From: CAVQAH01 sp963784195
GTDB lineage: Bacteria > Acidobacteriota > Vicinamibacteria > Vicinamibacterales > 2-12-FULL-66-21
Assembly (NCBI GenBank): GCA_963784195.1
Contig: CAWARA010000027.1
Coordinates: 1-64,000 of the forward strand
Reading direction: 5' to 3'
DNA length: 64,000 bases
Program-made: the position numbers and the translations under genes
The notes under the pieces: generated by a model
What the model was told of the DNA's origin: nothing
What the model saw: the letters and a program-made list of their open reading frames with translations, nothing else
The model's database searches: none
In this document: positions 37,306-48,481 of the stretch, piece after piece
Numbering within the stretch: position 1 is the first letter of the stretch
Layout of the letters: the number at the start of each line of letters is the position of its first letter

Positions 37306-38727
37306 ATGCGCCGGGGTCTCACGGTCGTTGTCATCCTCGCGGCCATCGCCGCGTCAGCGTCCTCATTGCCCGGTGCCGAGGCGGTCCAAGCCGATCCGAA
37401 GTTCGAGCAGCTGGCGGTTCTCGTCACGCAGAAGATGACCGAGTACGGCATCCCCGGCGTCGCGTTCGGAATGGTCAGGAACGGCCAGGTGACGGTCCGT
37501 GGCTTCGGCGTGACCAATCTCGACGATCCGCAGCCGATCACACCGGACACGGTGTTTCCACTCGCGTCGATCTCCAAGACGATTGCGGCGACGGCGATCA
37601 TGCGGCTGGTCGAGCAGGGAAAGATCGACCTTGCGGCGCCTGTGCGGACGTATCTGCCCGACTTCAAGGTTCAAGACGAGGCGGCTAGCCGCGAGGTCGC
37701 GATCTGGCACCTCCTCACCCACACACCCGGATGGGAAGGCCAGCTGACGACACAGGATCGCGGTACGGAGACGCTGGCGTTCTTCGCCAACTCGGCCAGC
37801 GATTTGCCGCAGCTCGCGCCGCCAGGCGCCGTATGGAGCTACAACAACGCCGGATTTACCATCGCCGGTCGGGTAATCGAGGTCGTTACCGGTCAGCCGA
37901 TCCATGAAGCGATCCGCAAGCTGGTCTTCGAACCGATAGGTCTCACGCGAGCGTTCACGCGCCTGGAAGATGTCGCGACGCACCGCTTCTCGGTCGCCCA
38001 TCGTACGCAGGATGGCAAGCCGATGGTCGTTCGTCCGATGACGCGGTCGACCTCGGTGACGGCGGGCGGCGTCTCGATGAGCCTGAACGACCTGCTGACC
38101 TACGCACGATTTCACCTGGGCGACGGAACCAGCCGCGACGGCACCCGCGTGCTCTCGCGCGCGTCGTTGGAACTGATGCGCACGTCACGGCTGCGCAAGA
38201 ACTCGACTGACGAGGACATGGGGCTCGGGTGGCATCTGCGTCGGGTTGGCGGAATCATGACCGCGGCGCACGGCGGCACGCTCGGCCACATCCTGCTCCT
38301 CGAACTGGTTCCCGAACGAAACCTGGCGTTCGCGATCCTGACCAATCACGGCGACGGCTGGCGTCTCATCCAGGACGTCGAACGCAACGCGCTGACGGTC
38401 CTCGAAGGGATGACGCTCGCTCCCACGCAAGCGATCGGCCATCGCGGCCTCAACGAGACGATTCCCGACGTACCACTCCTGGCGACACAGCCCGATCCGG
38501 CCCCTTACCTTGGCGTTTATCGCCGGCCGCCGCTCACGACCACCTACGACGTCCGTGTCGAGAAGGGGCAGTTGATGGTCGGGAATGCGCCGGTCGCTTT
38601 CTATGGTCCCGATCAGGCGGTCTACACGTCCGGGAACCAGCGCTGGAACCAGGTCGAATTCATCCGCCGGCCTGACAATACGGTCGGATGGGTGAGGGTA
38701 GGTGGGCGCATCGCGAGGAAAGACTGA
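37306..38727 (+). CDS. Class C beta-lactamase-like serine hydrolase
   Basis: Secreted 473-aa hydrolase of the beta-lactamase/D-Ala carboxypeptidase/esterase fold. The signal peptide spans about residues 1-26. The SxxK motif is S88-I-S-K91 in PLASISKTIAAT, the YxN motif is in WSYNNAGFTIAG, and a HGGTLGH segment stands in the place of the KTG-type motif. A C-terminal roughly 90-residue beta-rich domain (YLGVYRRPPLTTTYDV) follows, as in many Pfam Beta-lactamase (PF00144) proteins. It is more likely an esterase or peptidase than a resistance enzyme. GAGGAGC lies 8-14 nt before the ATG. Confidence 0.9.
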   Translation: MRRGLTVVVILAAIAASASSLPGAEAVQADPKFEQLAVLVTQKMTEYGIPGVAFGMVRNGQVTVRGFGVTNLDDPQPITPDTVFPLASISKTIAATAIMRLVEQGKIDLAAPVRTYLPDFKVQDEAASREVAIWHLLTHTPGWEGQLTTQDRGTETLAFFANSASDLPQLAPPGAVWSYNNAGFTIAGRVIEVVTGQPIHEAIRKLVFEPIGLTRAFTRLEDVATHRFSVAHRTQDGKPMVVRPMTRSTSVTAGGVSMSLNDLLTYARFHLGDGTSRDGTRVLSRASLELMRTSRLRKNSTDEDMGLGWHLRRVGGIMTAAHGGTLGHILLLELVPERNLAFAILTNHGDGWRLIQDVERNALTVLEGMTLAPTQAIGHRGLNETIPDVPLLATQPDPAPYLGVYRRPPLTTTYDVRVEKGQLMVGNAPVAFYGPDQAVYTSGNQRWNQVEFIRRPDNTVGWVRVGGRIARKD

Positions 38728-38795
38728 CTCGGGGCTCGGGGCTCGGGGCTCGGGGCTCGGGACTCGGGACTCGGGGCTCGGGACTCGGGGCTCGG
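38726..38795. repeat. Heptamer tandem array, unit GRCTCGG, 10 copies
   Basis: Exactly ten consecutive 7-bp units, GACTCGG or GGCTCGG, directly at the stop of the serine hydrolase gene; the first unit overlaps the stop codon. It is the most regular of the spacer arrays. A degraded relative lies at 60455-60495. Confidence 0.92.
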
Positions 38796-38840
38796 GAAGG
38801 GTCAACTCCCAAGCCTTTCAGAGGCGATCGGCTAGAGTGC

Positions 38841-39267
38841 TCATCTCGCAATCGGCGGACGCCGGCCGCGAGCGGCGATGGCGCCGAAGAGGAGCCCTCC
38901 GACCAGAAATGTCGGCCACCACACTGGATCGGACAACCCGTCCGCGATCAGTCCTGCCACACCGCGCAGCGTGAGCATCGCAAACGCAGCCCAGGACATT
39001 ACGCTCAGGATCCTGCGTGGGATCGCCTGGCCCCAGCGTTGAACCGGGGCAAGGGCGACGACGAACGCCGCAGCGCTCAAAGCGATGACGAGAAGATCGA
39101 AGTAGTAGCGCCAGGTGCTCATCATCAGCGTGTGATTCGCCCGGCCGCCGGGAAATCCCGCCGGTACGCCAAGTGCCCACCACAGGTGCGGCGCTGCGAA
39201 CAGCACCGCCCATGCGCACGCGGCGTAGTGAAGCCTTCGGTCTGGAGAGTTGAGCGACCGACGTCAT
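38841..39267 (-). CDS. Small integral membrane protein, DUF3995-like, one frameshift
   Basis: About 141 aa with three to four hydrophobic helices (AACAWAVLFAAPHLWWALG, FDLLVIALSAAAFVVALAP, SVMSWAAFAMLTLRGVAGL, FLVGGLLFGAIAA). The pattern of an early H-WALG helix and a closing GGLLF helix matches DUF3995 proteins as I know them. The ATG at 39267 gives MTS, and the frame then breaks near 39258: removing one G gives MTSSLNSPDRRLHYAACAWA. Otherwise a GTG at 39206 would start in the middle of the first helix. The function is unknown. Confidence 0.65.
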
Positions 39268-39872
39268 CGCCAGAGGCAGACGTTCGAACGCCTCGAGATG
39301 GCGTCGACCAGAGGACCCGATGCGCCGCCAGGCTCATGTCCCTGAATACGTAATGGACCATTCGCGGGTTTCGGTCTGTGAGGCGCCGGTCTGGATCAAC
39401 TCCCAAAGGGCTGCCGGATCGAGGGCGACCGGATCGGGTTCGAGTGCGCCGTGCCGACGACAATGGCAACGTTCTCGACGGCCACGACGATCGCGACGTC
39501 ACATACCTAGAGTCGTCGTGGTCGTCGTGTCGTCGCGAGCGTTCCTGAAACCGTGGACGTTCTACCTTGTGAGATGGAACTCAGAGTTGGCCTGCGATAG
39601 CAGATGTGATCCAGGCGCGCGGACTACCGACATTAATCGCGCAGAGCTATCATAAGTTGGACGCGCTCAAAGCAGTCGACGCGTCATGACCGGGCGGCAG
39701 AACCGGTACAGCAAGAAGACCACGACGAGGTGAATCAATGTCTCGCCGTGGTCTGTCCCCGCTGGAAGGACCACCTCGCGGGCGGGCATCCCGTGCGACC
39801 GCAATGAATCGCTTGAACAGCCTGCCTGTGCCGTCATACCTCTTCGTGTGAACCTACGTCGTGAACCCCGTC
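39268..39872. other. 605-bp spacer with possible gene remnants
   Basis: No confident gene. On the minus strand frames with protein-like composition appear in pieces (VENVAIVVGTA about 39470, DPVALDPAALWELIQTGA about 39400, RRHLEAFERLPLAMT about 39290) but stops separate them, so a degraded or heavily frameshifted gene upstream of the DUF3995 gene is possible. A 40-codon open frame with one membrane helix lies at 39667-39789. Confidence 0.4.
39667..39789 (-). CDS. Possible 40-aa single-pass membrane peptide
   Basis: A short frame, MPAREVVLPAG then ETLIHLVVVFLLYRFCRP and a basic end, has one hydrophobic helix followed by positive charges. It could be a real small membrane protein, the C-terminal remnant of a larger one, or chance. 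No ribosome binding site stands out. Confidence 0.25.
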   Translation of the reverse strand: MPAREVVLPAGTDHGETLIHLVVVFLLYRFCRPVMTRRLL

Positions 39873-41280
39873 CTAACTCGCAATCGGCTCGGCGATCGGC
39901 GGCCGGCGGCCGCGCGCGTAGTCGATACCGAGCGTCTTGATCTTGTAGTTCATCACGCGCGGGCTGATCGACAGCAGCTCGGCGGCGTCCTTCTGCACCC
40001 AGTTCGACATCTTGAGTGCTTCCACGAGCGCCTGACGCTCGATCTCCTCGAGTGCGATGCCTGTCGGCGGAATCTTGACCACCGGGCTCGCATCGCCCGA
40101 CGACTGCGTCGTCGACAGCTCGCCCAGTCGCAGGTCCACGCTGCTCAGCGCCGGACCTTCGGTGAGCAGCACGGCGCGCTCGATCGAGTTTTCGAGCTCG
40201 CGGATGTTGCCCGGCCAGTTGTAGCGCATCAACAGCTTCTGTGCGTCCGGCGACAGCCCTTCGACGCGCTTCTTCAGCTCGCCCGCGAAGCGCTTGAGGA
40301 AGAACAGCGCCAGCTGCGGAATGTCGTCCTTGCGCTCGCGCAGCGGCGGCATGTCGATCGAGACGACGTTCAACCGGTAGTAGAGGTCTTCGCGGAACTG
40401 GCCGTTCGCCACCATCTGCGGCAGGTTGCGGTTCGTCGCGGCGATGACCCGCACGTCGACGCGCAGCGTCCGCGTGCCGCCCAGGCGCTCGAACTCGTGC
40501 TCCTGCAGGACGCGCAGGATCTTGGCCTGGGTGTTCGCGCTCATGTCGCCGACCTCGTCGAGGAACAGCGTGCCGCCGTCCGCCTGCTCGAAGCGGCCGA
40601 CGCGCTGCTTGTCGGCGCCGGTGAACGCGCCCTTCTCGTGGCCGAACAGCTCCGACTCGAGCAGGTTCTCCTGCAGCGCCGCGCAGTTGACCTTGACGAA
40701 GTTACGGCTGTTGCGCAAGCGAGTTGTGGTGAATCGCGCCGGCAATCAGCTCCTTGCCGGTGCCCGTTTCGCCGCGGATCAGGACGGTCGTGTTGCTCTT
40801 CGCAACCTTCTTGACGATCGAGAGCACCGACTGCAGCGCGCCGCTCGCGCCGACGATGCGGTCGAAGTCGTAGATGTCCTGCTGCGTGTGCCGCAGATAC
40901 TCGATCTCGTGCTTGAGACGGCGATGCTCGATGGCCTTCTCGACCTTGAGCTCCATCTCCTCGATCTCGAACGGCTTCTGCACGTAGTCGAACGCGCCAA
41001 TCTTCATCGCCTCGACCGCGGTGTGCACCGACCCGAATGCGGTCATGAGGATGACGGCCGTCGTGGGATGCATCGATTTCGCTGTACGGAGCACGTCGAG
41101 GCCGTCGCTGCCGCCCATCTTCAGGTCGCTCAGCACGACATCGTATTGCCCCTCGTGCAGCTTCTCGATCGCCACGTTACCGTTCGGCGCCTCATCGACT
41201 TCATGATGCGCGTCCGACAGCGCCCGCACAATGCCGCGCCGCAGCGAGTCGTGATCGTCTGCTACCAGTATCCGGCCCAT
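39873..41280 (-). CDS. NtrC-family sigma-54 response regulator, one frameshift
   Basis: About 468 aa after repair. The receiver domain (1-120) has the acidic pair ADDHDS, the phospho-Asp in VVLSDLKMGGSDG and Lys in VQKPFE. The AAA+ sigma-54 activator domain has Walker A GETGTGKELIA, the GAFTGAD loop that contacts sigma-54, Walker B GGTLFLDEVGD and RYNWPGNIRELEN. The frame breaks near 40722; removal of one base gives IHHNSLRNSRNFVKVNC. The C-terminal Fis-type HTH is ALKMSNWVQKDAAELLSISPR. It lies downstream of a histidine kinase gene and behind a sigma-54-like promoter, so the pair may be autoregulated. Confidence 0.92.
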
Positions 41281-41304
41281 CGCTGTGATCTCCAGAAATC
41301 TTCT

Positions 41305-41395
41305 TTGAGTGGGGCTCTGCCCCACACCCCGGCTCGGTCGCTTGCGGGGGCCCTACGCCCCGCGCCGCTCCCTCGCAGGCGCGCCGTGCGCGCCT
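41305..41395. repeat. Cluster of three GC-rich hairpins between kinase and regulator genes
   Basis: GTGGGGCTCTGCCCCAC, then GCGGGG..CCCCGC, then GGCGCGCCGTGCGCGCC follow each other within about 90 bp. The spacer is non-coding and lies between two genes of one operon. It may be a mobile palindromic element or an RNA-processing or attenuation structure. Confidence 0.55.
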
Positions 41396-41411
41396 TTCTT
41401 GTGACAACCTG

Positions 41412-41504
41412 CGAACTACCGACTACGAACCACGAACCCGCCTTCGCCAAGGCTTCGGCGCGGCAGGCCACGAACTACGACTACGAACTACGAACCACGA
41501 ACAA
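41412..41504. repeat. Heptamer array, unit CGAACTA/CGAACCA, split by a hairpin
   Basis: Four units at 41412-41439 (CGAACTA, CCGACTA, CGAACCA, CGAACCC) and five at 41471-41504, one shortened to 6 bp. Between them is a GC-rich stretch with GCCTTCGCCAAGGCTTCGGC, itself hairpin-forming. The layout suggests insertion of the hairpin into an older array. Confidence 0.75.
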
Positions 41505-41507
41505 GAC

Positions 41508-42782
41508 CTACGCTCGAAACAACTCGTCGCTGCTCGACACGGGCAGCGTCACCCGGAACTGCGTGCCGCCGCTCGGCCGCGCGCTCACGTCGATCCGGCC
41601 GTCGTGCGCGTCCACGATCTTTCGCACGATGGCCAGCCCCAGCCCCGAGCCTTGCGGCTTGGTCGTGAAGAAGGGGCTGAAGATCTTCTCCAGCACTTCC
41701 GGCGGCATCCCCGGTCCGTCGTCGATGACGTCGACCTGGACGTAGGGACCGGTCTGCCCCTCGGCAGTTGGAAGCTCCTCTTCCTCCAGCTGCAGCGCGC
41801 TGATCGAGACGCAGCCCTTGCCGGTCAGCGCCTCGAAGGCGTTGGTCAGAAGGTTGGTGAACAGCTGACGAAGCTGGTAGGGATCGCCCTGAATCGAGCC
41901 GATGTCGCCAGCCAGCGCCACGTCGACGCGGACGTCGCCGCGGGGGACATGTCCTTCGGCGAGCGAGATGGCGTCGCGGACTACGTCCCCGAGCGAGATG
42001 TGCTCGACCTGCAGCCGGATCGGCCGCACGAACTCGAGCACCTCGAGGACGATGGCGTTGGCCATCTTGGCTTCCTTGATGATGTCGCCGAGGATCGACT
42101 GCGCGTCTTGGGAGTCCGTCAGCTGGCGCTTCAGGATCCCCGCCATGACCTCGATGCCCGCGAGCGGGTTCTTGACCTCGTGGGCAATCGCCGCGGCCAT
42201 CTCGCCGAGCGCCGCCAGGCGATCGCGGAGCCGCTCGCGCTCCTCGAGCTGTTCGACGCGGGTCAGGTCCTTGAAGAAGAGGGTGGCGCCGGTGAGGCGT
42301 CCACGGGCGTCGCGGACCTGCGACAGCGTGTAGCCGATGACCTTGCCGGTGCTCTTCAGCCGCAGTTCCGCGCGATTGGGCAGATGCGAGAGCTCGAAGG
42401 CGCCGGAGATGATGCGAACCACCTCCGGCTGCTCGCGAAGCACACGGACGAAGGGCTGCCCGATGTCGTCCGGGTTCGCCTTGATCCCGAGAATCCGGTA
42501 GGCGACGTCGTTCATGACCGCCACCCGCCCATCGCGGGTTACGGCCAGCACACCGTTCCGAAGGTTCCAGACCAGGTCGCGGTAAAAGGTTTCGGGCGCC
42601 AGAGTGTTCGGAAAGGTCCGGCGCGGCCGGCCCTCGGACCGGCGTCCGGTAGCGACCGCGGTCCGGGGGACGGATCCCCGTTTTTTCGGCATAATTTGGG
42701 CGGGATCTGGCCGCTCGCCCTCAGGGGCGTCGGCTGGCAGTATTGTAATTGCCCGATCCTGTTCAGCCAAGCTGCGTTCCAT
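41508..42782 (-). CDS. PAS-domain sensor histidine kinase
   Basis: Partner kinase of the NtrC-type regulator, about 424 aa from ATG at 42782. There is no membrane segment, so it is cytoplasmic. A PAS domain (LVWNLRNGVLAVTRDGRVAVMND to VRDARGRLTGATLFFKDLT) precedes the phospho-acceptor His in AAAIAHEVKNPLAGIEVMAG. The ATPase domain has the N box QLFTNLLTNAFEAL, G1 VIDDGPGMPPEV, F box IFSPFFTTKPQGSGLGL and a final GTQFRVTLP. NtrB-like nitrogen or stress sensing are both possible. Confidence 0.93.
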   Translation of the reverse strand: MERSLAEQDRAITILPADAPEGERPDPAQIMPKKRGSVPRTAVATGRRSEGRPRRTFPNTLAPETFYRDLVWNLRNGVLAVTRDGRVAVMNDVAYRILGIKANPDDIGQPFVRVLREQPEVVRIISGAFELSHLPNRAELRLKSTGKVIGYTLSQVRDARGRLTGATLFFKDLTRVEQLEERERLRDRLAALGEMAAAIAHEVKNPLAGIEVMAGILKRQLTDSQDAQSILGDIIKEAKMANAIVLEVLEFVRPIRLQVEHISLGDVVRDAISLAEGHVPRGDVRVDVALAGDIGSIQGDPYQLRQLFTNLLTNAFEALTGKGCVSISALQLEEEELPTAEGQTGPYVQVDVIDDGPGMPPEVLEKIFSPFFTTKPQGSGLGLAIVRKIVDAHDGRIDVSARPSGGTQFRVTLPVSSSDELFRA

Positions 42783-42882
42783 GTTGAAGTTACGGCTGGC
42801 AATCGCCCCGCCGAAGGCCTGTTGCACGTAGTGCGGGCTAGCGCCCGGGCGCACTTATCCTTTGGGCCTGCCCCCCCGGGGG

Positions 42883-42896
42883 GCAAATGGTGTGCC
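42883..42896 (-). promoter_or_regulatory. Sigma-54-type promoter upstream of the kinase-regulator operon
   Basis: On the minus strand GGCAC-ACCAT-TTGC gives the invariant GG and GC of the -24/-12 elements with exactly 10 bases between them. It lies about 100 bp before the kinase start. Its operon encodes an NtrC-class sigma-54 activator, which makes the match more convincing. Confidence 0.6.
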
Positions 42897-42990
42897 TCAC
42901 CGGGACACAGATTTGTCTCCGTTTTTGTTGGGTTTTTGAGCAGGTGGGTCTGACGGGCCGGAGGGGTGTGCTTACAATTGTGACGTTCGA

Positions 42991-44988
<1,998 letters not shown>

Positions 44989-45223
44989 TGCTGAAGCTGG
45001 TTGAGAGCGCCGGTGCCCTCGTCAGCGTGCTGGACAGGCGTCGAAACGTCCAATTTTAGCACATCGCTCCGGCCGGACTTTTCTTCAGATGTCCGCGCGA
45101 GAGATGCACCGAAGGCTCACGGATGGCACCTCGAGTCACATCAGGGCGCCCGAAGTCCGCTCGATCCTCGTCGTTCTTGGCCTAGGTGAAAAGAGAGAGG
45201 GCCCTTACGATCGAAGCTGGCCC

Positions 45224-45706
45224 ATGCGCTCCCCAGCACTTGGCTGCCTCGCCGTTGCCCTTCTGGCACATCCGGCTGCGCTCCTGGCGCAGTCGGGTGA
45301 CCGATCCGTCGCGGTGATTGCCACCGCCACGATCGCCCCGAGAACGTCGCTGAAGACGTCGGCTCGTGTCCTCGAATTCCGGATCGAGCCGGGCACGACC
45401 GAAGCCGTTGCCGTCGTCGAGTTCACCGCGGCCGCGCGTGCGCTTCCGGACGCCGAGGTGCTGATGACCGTGACGCCCGACGGCGGCTTGATCGGGCCGG
45501 GCGGCGCTGCGGACGTCGATGCCGAGCTCACGTTCTCCGGCGAGGGGTCCGGCATTCCGGGCGGGACCTTGACCCTCACCGAGTCGTCCACGACAGCCCG
45601 GTGGACCGGCGGCGGTCTCCGAAACGGCCGCCTCGTCTTCAGGCTCCGCGCGTCGAGCCCTGGTGACTACAAGTTGCCGGTCCGCTTCGCTGTCAGAATC
45701 CCGTGA
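45224..45706 (+). CDS. Secreted beta-sandwich subunit-like protein, paralog of the three in the chaperone-usher-like cluster
   Basis: A 160-aa protein with a signal peptide (MRSPALGCLAVALLAHPAALLAQ). The mature part has alternating beta strands and shares with the subunits at 49297, 49782 and 50335 the layout GTLTLTES, ARWTGGGLRNGRLVFRL, then PGDYKLPVRF at the C-terminus. ATG at 45224 is preferred over an earlier in-frame ATG because it places the signal peptide at the start. It is convergent with the usher-like gene. It may be a further structural subunit or a tip protein; the family is not one I can name. Confidence 0.65.
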   Translation: MRSPALGCLAVALLAHPAALLAQSGDRSVAVIATATIAPRTSLKTSARVLEFRIEPGTTEAVAVVEFTAAARALPDAEVLMTVTPDGGLIGPGGAADVDAELTFSGEGSGIPGGTLTLTESSTTARWTGGGLRNGRLVFRLRASSPGDYKLPVRFAVRIP

Positions 45707-45735
45707 CCGCCGTTCGAGAAGCCCGTCGCACCTGA

Positions 45736-45801
45736 GCACGTGGCACGTGAGCACGTGGCACGTGAGCACGTCGCACGTCAGCACGTCGCACGTCGCACGT
45801 G
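45736..45801. repeat. Heptamer/octamer tandem array, unit GCACGTS(A)
   Basis: Nine units alternating 7 and 8 bp (GCACGTG, GCACGTGA and C-variants) between the convergent subunit and usher-like genes. It uses the same unit as the array at 6379-6413, 39 kb away. Confidence 0.88.
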
Positions 45802-45805
45802 ATTT

Positions 45806-48478
45806 TCAACGCTCCCTAATCACCCAGACCTTCTGCGACCGTTCCCGTTCCAGCGCGTGAGCCGCTTTCTGCGCTGCTGCGCGCGACGTGTACCCACCGA
45901 CCCTCACTCTGTAGGGTGCATCCGAATCGGATGGCGCAGGTTCGAGGACATATGCCTGGTAGCCTTTGCCGCGCAGCTGTTCGACGAGCCTGCGGGCGCG
46001 GATCGGATCGCTCACAGCAGCGATCTGAATCGCGTATTCCTCGGTTGCTGATGCTGAAGGTGCAGAGGGCACCGCGCCCGCCTGGCTGTCGGGGCGATCT
46101 GCTCGAACCGGCGCGGGAGCCGGTTCGGGGCGCACGGCACCTGGTTTCACCGGGGTATTGACCGGCTCACGAGCGGCAGCAGGCGACTCTTTCCTGGGGT
46201 TCGATCCGGGTGCAGTGCTTGGTTTGTTGCTCGGCGGAAAGACGCGCCGCACCTCGGGCCGCTGCTGAATCCTGACGAGGAACAGCGTGCTGGGGATCAC
46301 CGATTCACGGCCGATCGACACCCGCGTCGACGAGGGGTCGACAATAGTCGATCCTTCGGGCAGCGAGTCCGGCAGCAATTCGACGCGGTGATCTCCGCTG
46401 CGGATGGCGTCGAACCGAAACGATCCGCGGCGGACGACCTCGGACCGCGCGCCGCCGTCCAGCGTCAGCACTGCTCCATCGACCGACGGTTCGCCGGCAT
46501 CCGCCTGGCCGTTGGCGTTGACGTCGTGAACCACACGGCCGGTGACCGCACCGAGGGGAATCAGACCAAATGTGATCTTTTTCGACTCGCCGCGCGCGAG
46601 GTCGAGCTGCACCTGCGCGACGATCGGTGGGTCAAAATCTACCGGCAGAGAGGTGAAGGTCGATCCCCACCTGCAACAGACCGATCGGCACATTGACGAA
46701 TGCGAACTCCCCGGTGCGCGTGGTGTTGGCGCTGCCCAGGTTCGCCAGGCGGATGGGAATGTTCTCGAGCGCGGCGTCGCCGGGATCCTGGGCGCCGTTG
46801 CCGTTCCAGTCAGCGAACACCGCGCCGACGACCGAGCCCGTTCCGCCGTGCCGCGACATGTTGCCTAGCACCGACGTGCTGGTGCGTCCGCCCGATGGGA
46901 AATTTCGCGAGACGCGGAGCGTGGAGCGAAGTATCCAGGGATCCGTTGCGGGCAGCACCGCGGTGGAGTAGTGGTCGGCGTAGACGTTGAGGCCGATGAT
47001 CGTGTTCCTTGTGATTTCGCCATTCAGGCCAAAACTGAACTGGCCGTGAGGAACCGTTCGGTCGCTGAGGACATCGACGTTGCGGCTCGTCAGGCCTTCG
47101 GCGCGCAGCCAGAGCCCCCGGCGTAATCAGCTGCGCCTGACCGCCGCCGCCGTACTGGAAGAAGCTCGAGCCCTCTCCCGTCTGCTGCGTGTTGCGCATC
47201 GCGGTCGCCGATCCGAAGAACTGAAGCGTGCGCGACACGTTGACGAACGCCAGCGCCGAGCTGTCGTGCTGCGTGTACGTCCCGGCCAGGCTCTCGGTCT
47301 CGACGTTCTCACGTCTCGCATAACGGACGAAGGTGTTCACCATTCCGATGGTGTTCTGATACTCGCTGCTGAACACCCCGGTATCGCTGACTCGAAAGGC
47401 GGATGCCCGGATGTAACGGGATCGCCGATCGCCGTCTTCGTACCGCGCGCCAATACTGGACTGGACACCCAGCGGAACTCGAACGCCGGCAAAGCTGCGC
47501 ACGCCATCGTTGGTGGGGATTCTCTGGCCAGCAGCCGCTGCGCCTTCAGGATCCAGGTTCGACTTGAACGCCTCCCATCCTCCATGCATGCGGATTCTTT
47601 TGAAGACGTCGTATTCGGCGGCGGCAAAGAACGTCTGCCGATCCGCAAGCGGTTGCGTCAGGATGGGTAGTTCTCCCGGCGAGAACCGCGAGACATTCAC
47701 CTGAATCCACCCCTTGGAGAGCAGCACGCTGGCCCCCGCCAGCGCCGACGCATCAACCTCCCGACGATCGGACCCGCGTCTGCGGTACGACACGATGCTG
47801 CCGTCGGCGACGAGATGGATCGCCGGCGTGAGCACGAAGCGGACGCCGCCTCCACCCTGATCGCTGTCCGCGATGTTAAACGTGAACTCCTGCAGATCGC
47901 CGGTGCGGATCCGCGATGCCCTGGCGTTCAGGTCGAGCCGGTCGCTGGCTGTGTAGCCGCCGCGGGCAATCGCCAGGCTCTGATCGAGCACCTGAGCATC
48001 GGTCCCGAAGATGTTCCGCCAGGCGGTAGCGCGGCCGACCATCAGCGGAGGCATTGGCGCGCCGGCTCTTCGCGCGAATCGCTGCGCCTGAGAAGGTCGA
48101 CGTGGGGCTCGAGAGATTCGTGAGCCGGTAGTCGGCGATCGAAGGGGAGAACCATGTGTCGCCGGCTTCGAAGGTCCAGTTGATGCCGCGGTGTTTCCAG
48201 TCGCGAATGGACACGAAGGCCTTGCCGATCCGCGGGTCGCCGTCTCGTGACGTCCCCCGGATTTCCATCTGGAACATGCCGAAACGCGTCCCCGGGCGCA
48301 GCCAGGTGACGCCGAGGTCAGGCTCGAAGGTGGGCTGTCCGGCGGTGCGAACGGGATCGCCGGTGACTGTGTGCGTGGCGCCGGTGATCTGAATGGAGCC
48401 CTGCTGAGCGGTCGCCGATCCTGGGAGAAATGACAGCAGCAGCCCGCATGCCGCCAGTTCCCGAAGGAGCTGGCGCAT
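45806..48478 (-). CDS. Usher-like outer-membrane barrel protein with SdrD/Cna_B-like domains and C-terminal SPOR domain, three frameshifts
   Basis: About 889 aa after repair. It has a signal peptide (LLLSFLPGSATAQ), then about 500 residues of amphipathic strands with aromatic ends typical of a large barrel (INWTFEAGDTWFSP, FVLTPAIHLVADGSIVSYR, YDVFKRIRMHGGWEAF). Two domains with a Ca-binding-like pattern follow (VFADWNGNGAQDPGD, VNANGQADAGEPSVDGAV), as in usher plug/C-terminal or SdrD B domains. A Pro/Ala linker leads to a SPOR domain (EEYAIQIAAVSDPIRARRLVEQL to YRVRVGGYTSRAAAQKAA). Frames break near 48070, 47125 and 46660; removing one base at each restores the frame. It starts 3 bp after the chaperone-like gene. 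The usher assignment is inferred from context and fold, not from a recognised Pfam usher motif. Confidence 0.65.
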
Positions 48479-48481
48479 GAT

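Noticed and set aside
37306..38727. Antibiotic resistance beta-lactamase
   Set aside because: It has the SxxK/YxN fold, but the third motif and C-terminal domain fit the broad PF00144 esterase/peptidase group; nothing points to resistance.
39861..40814. Long plus-strand frames opposite the NtrC regulator
   Set aside because: Antisense shadow; the AAA+ activator on the minus strand has all expected motifs.
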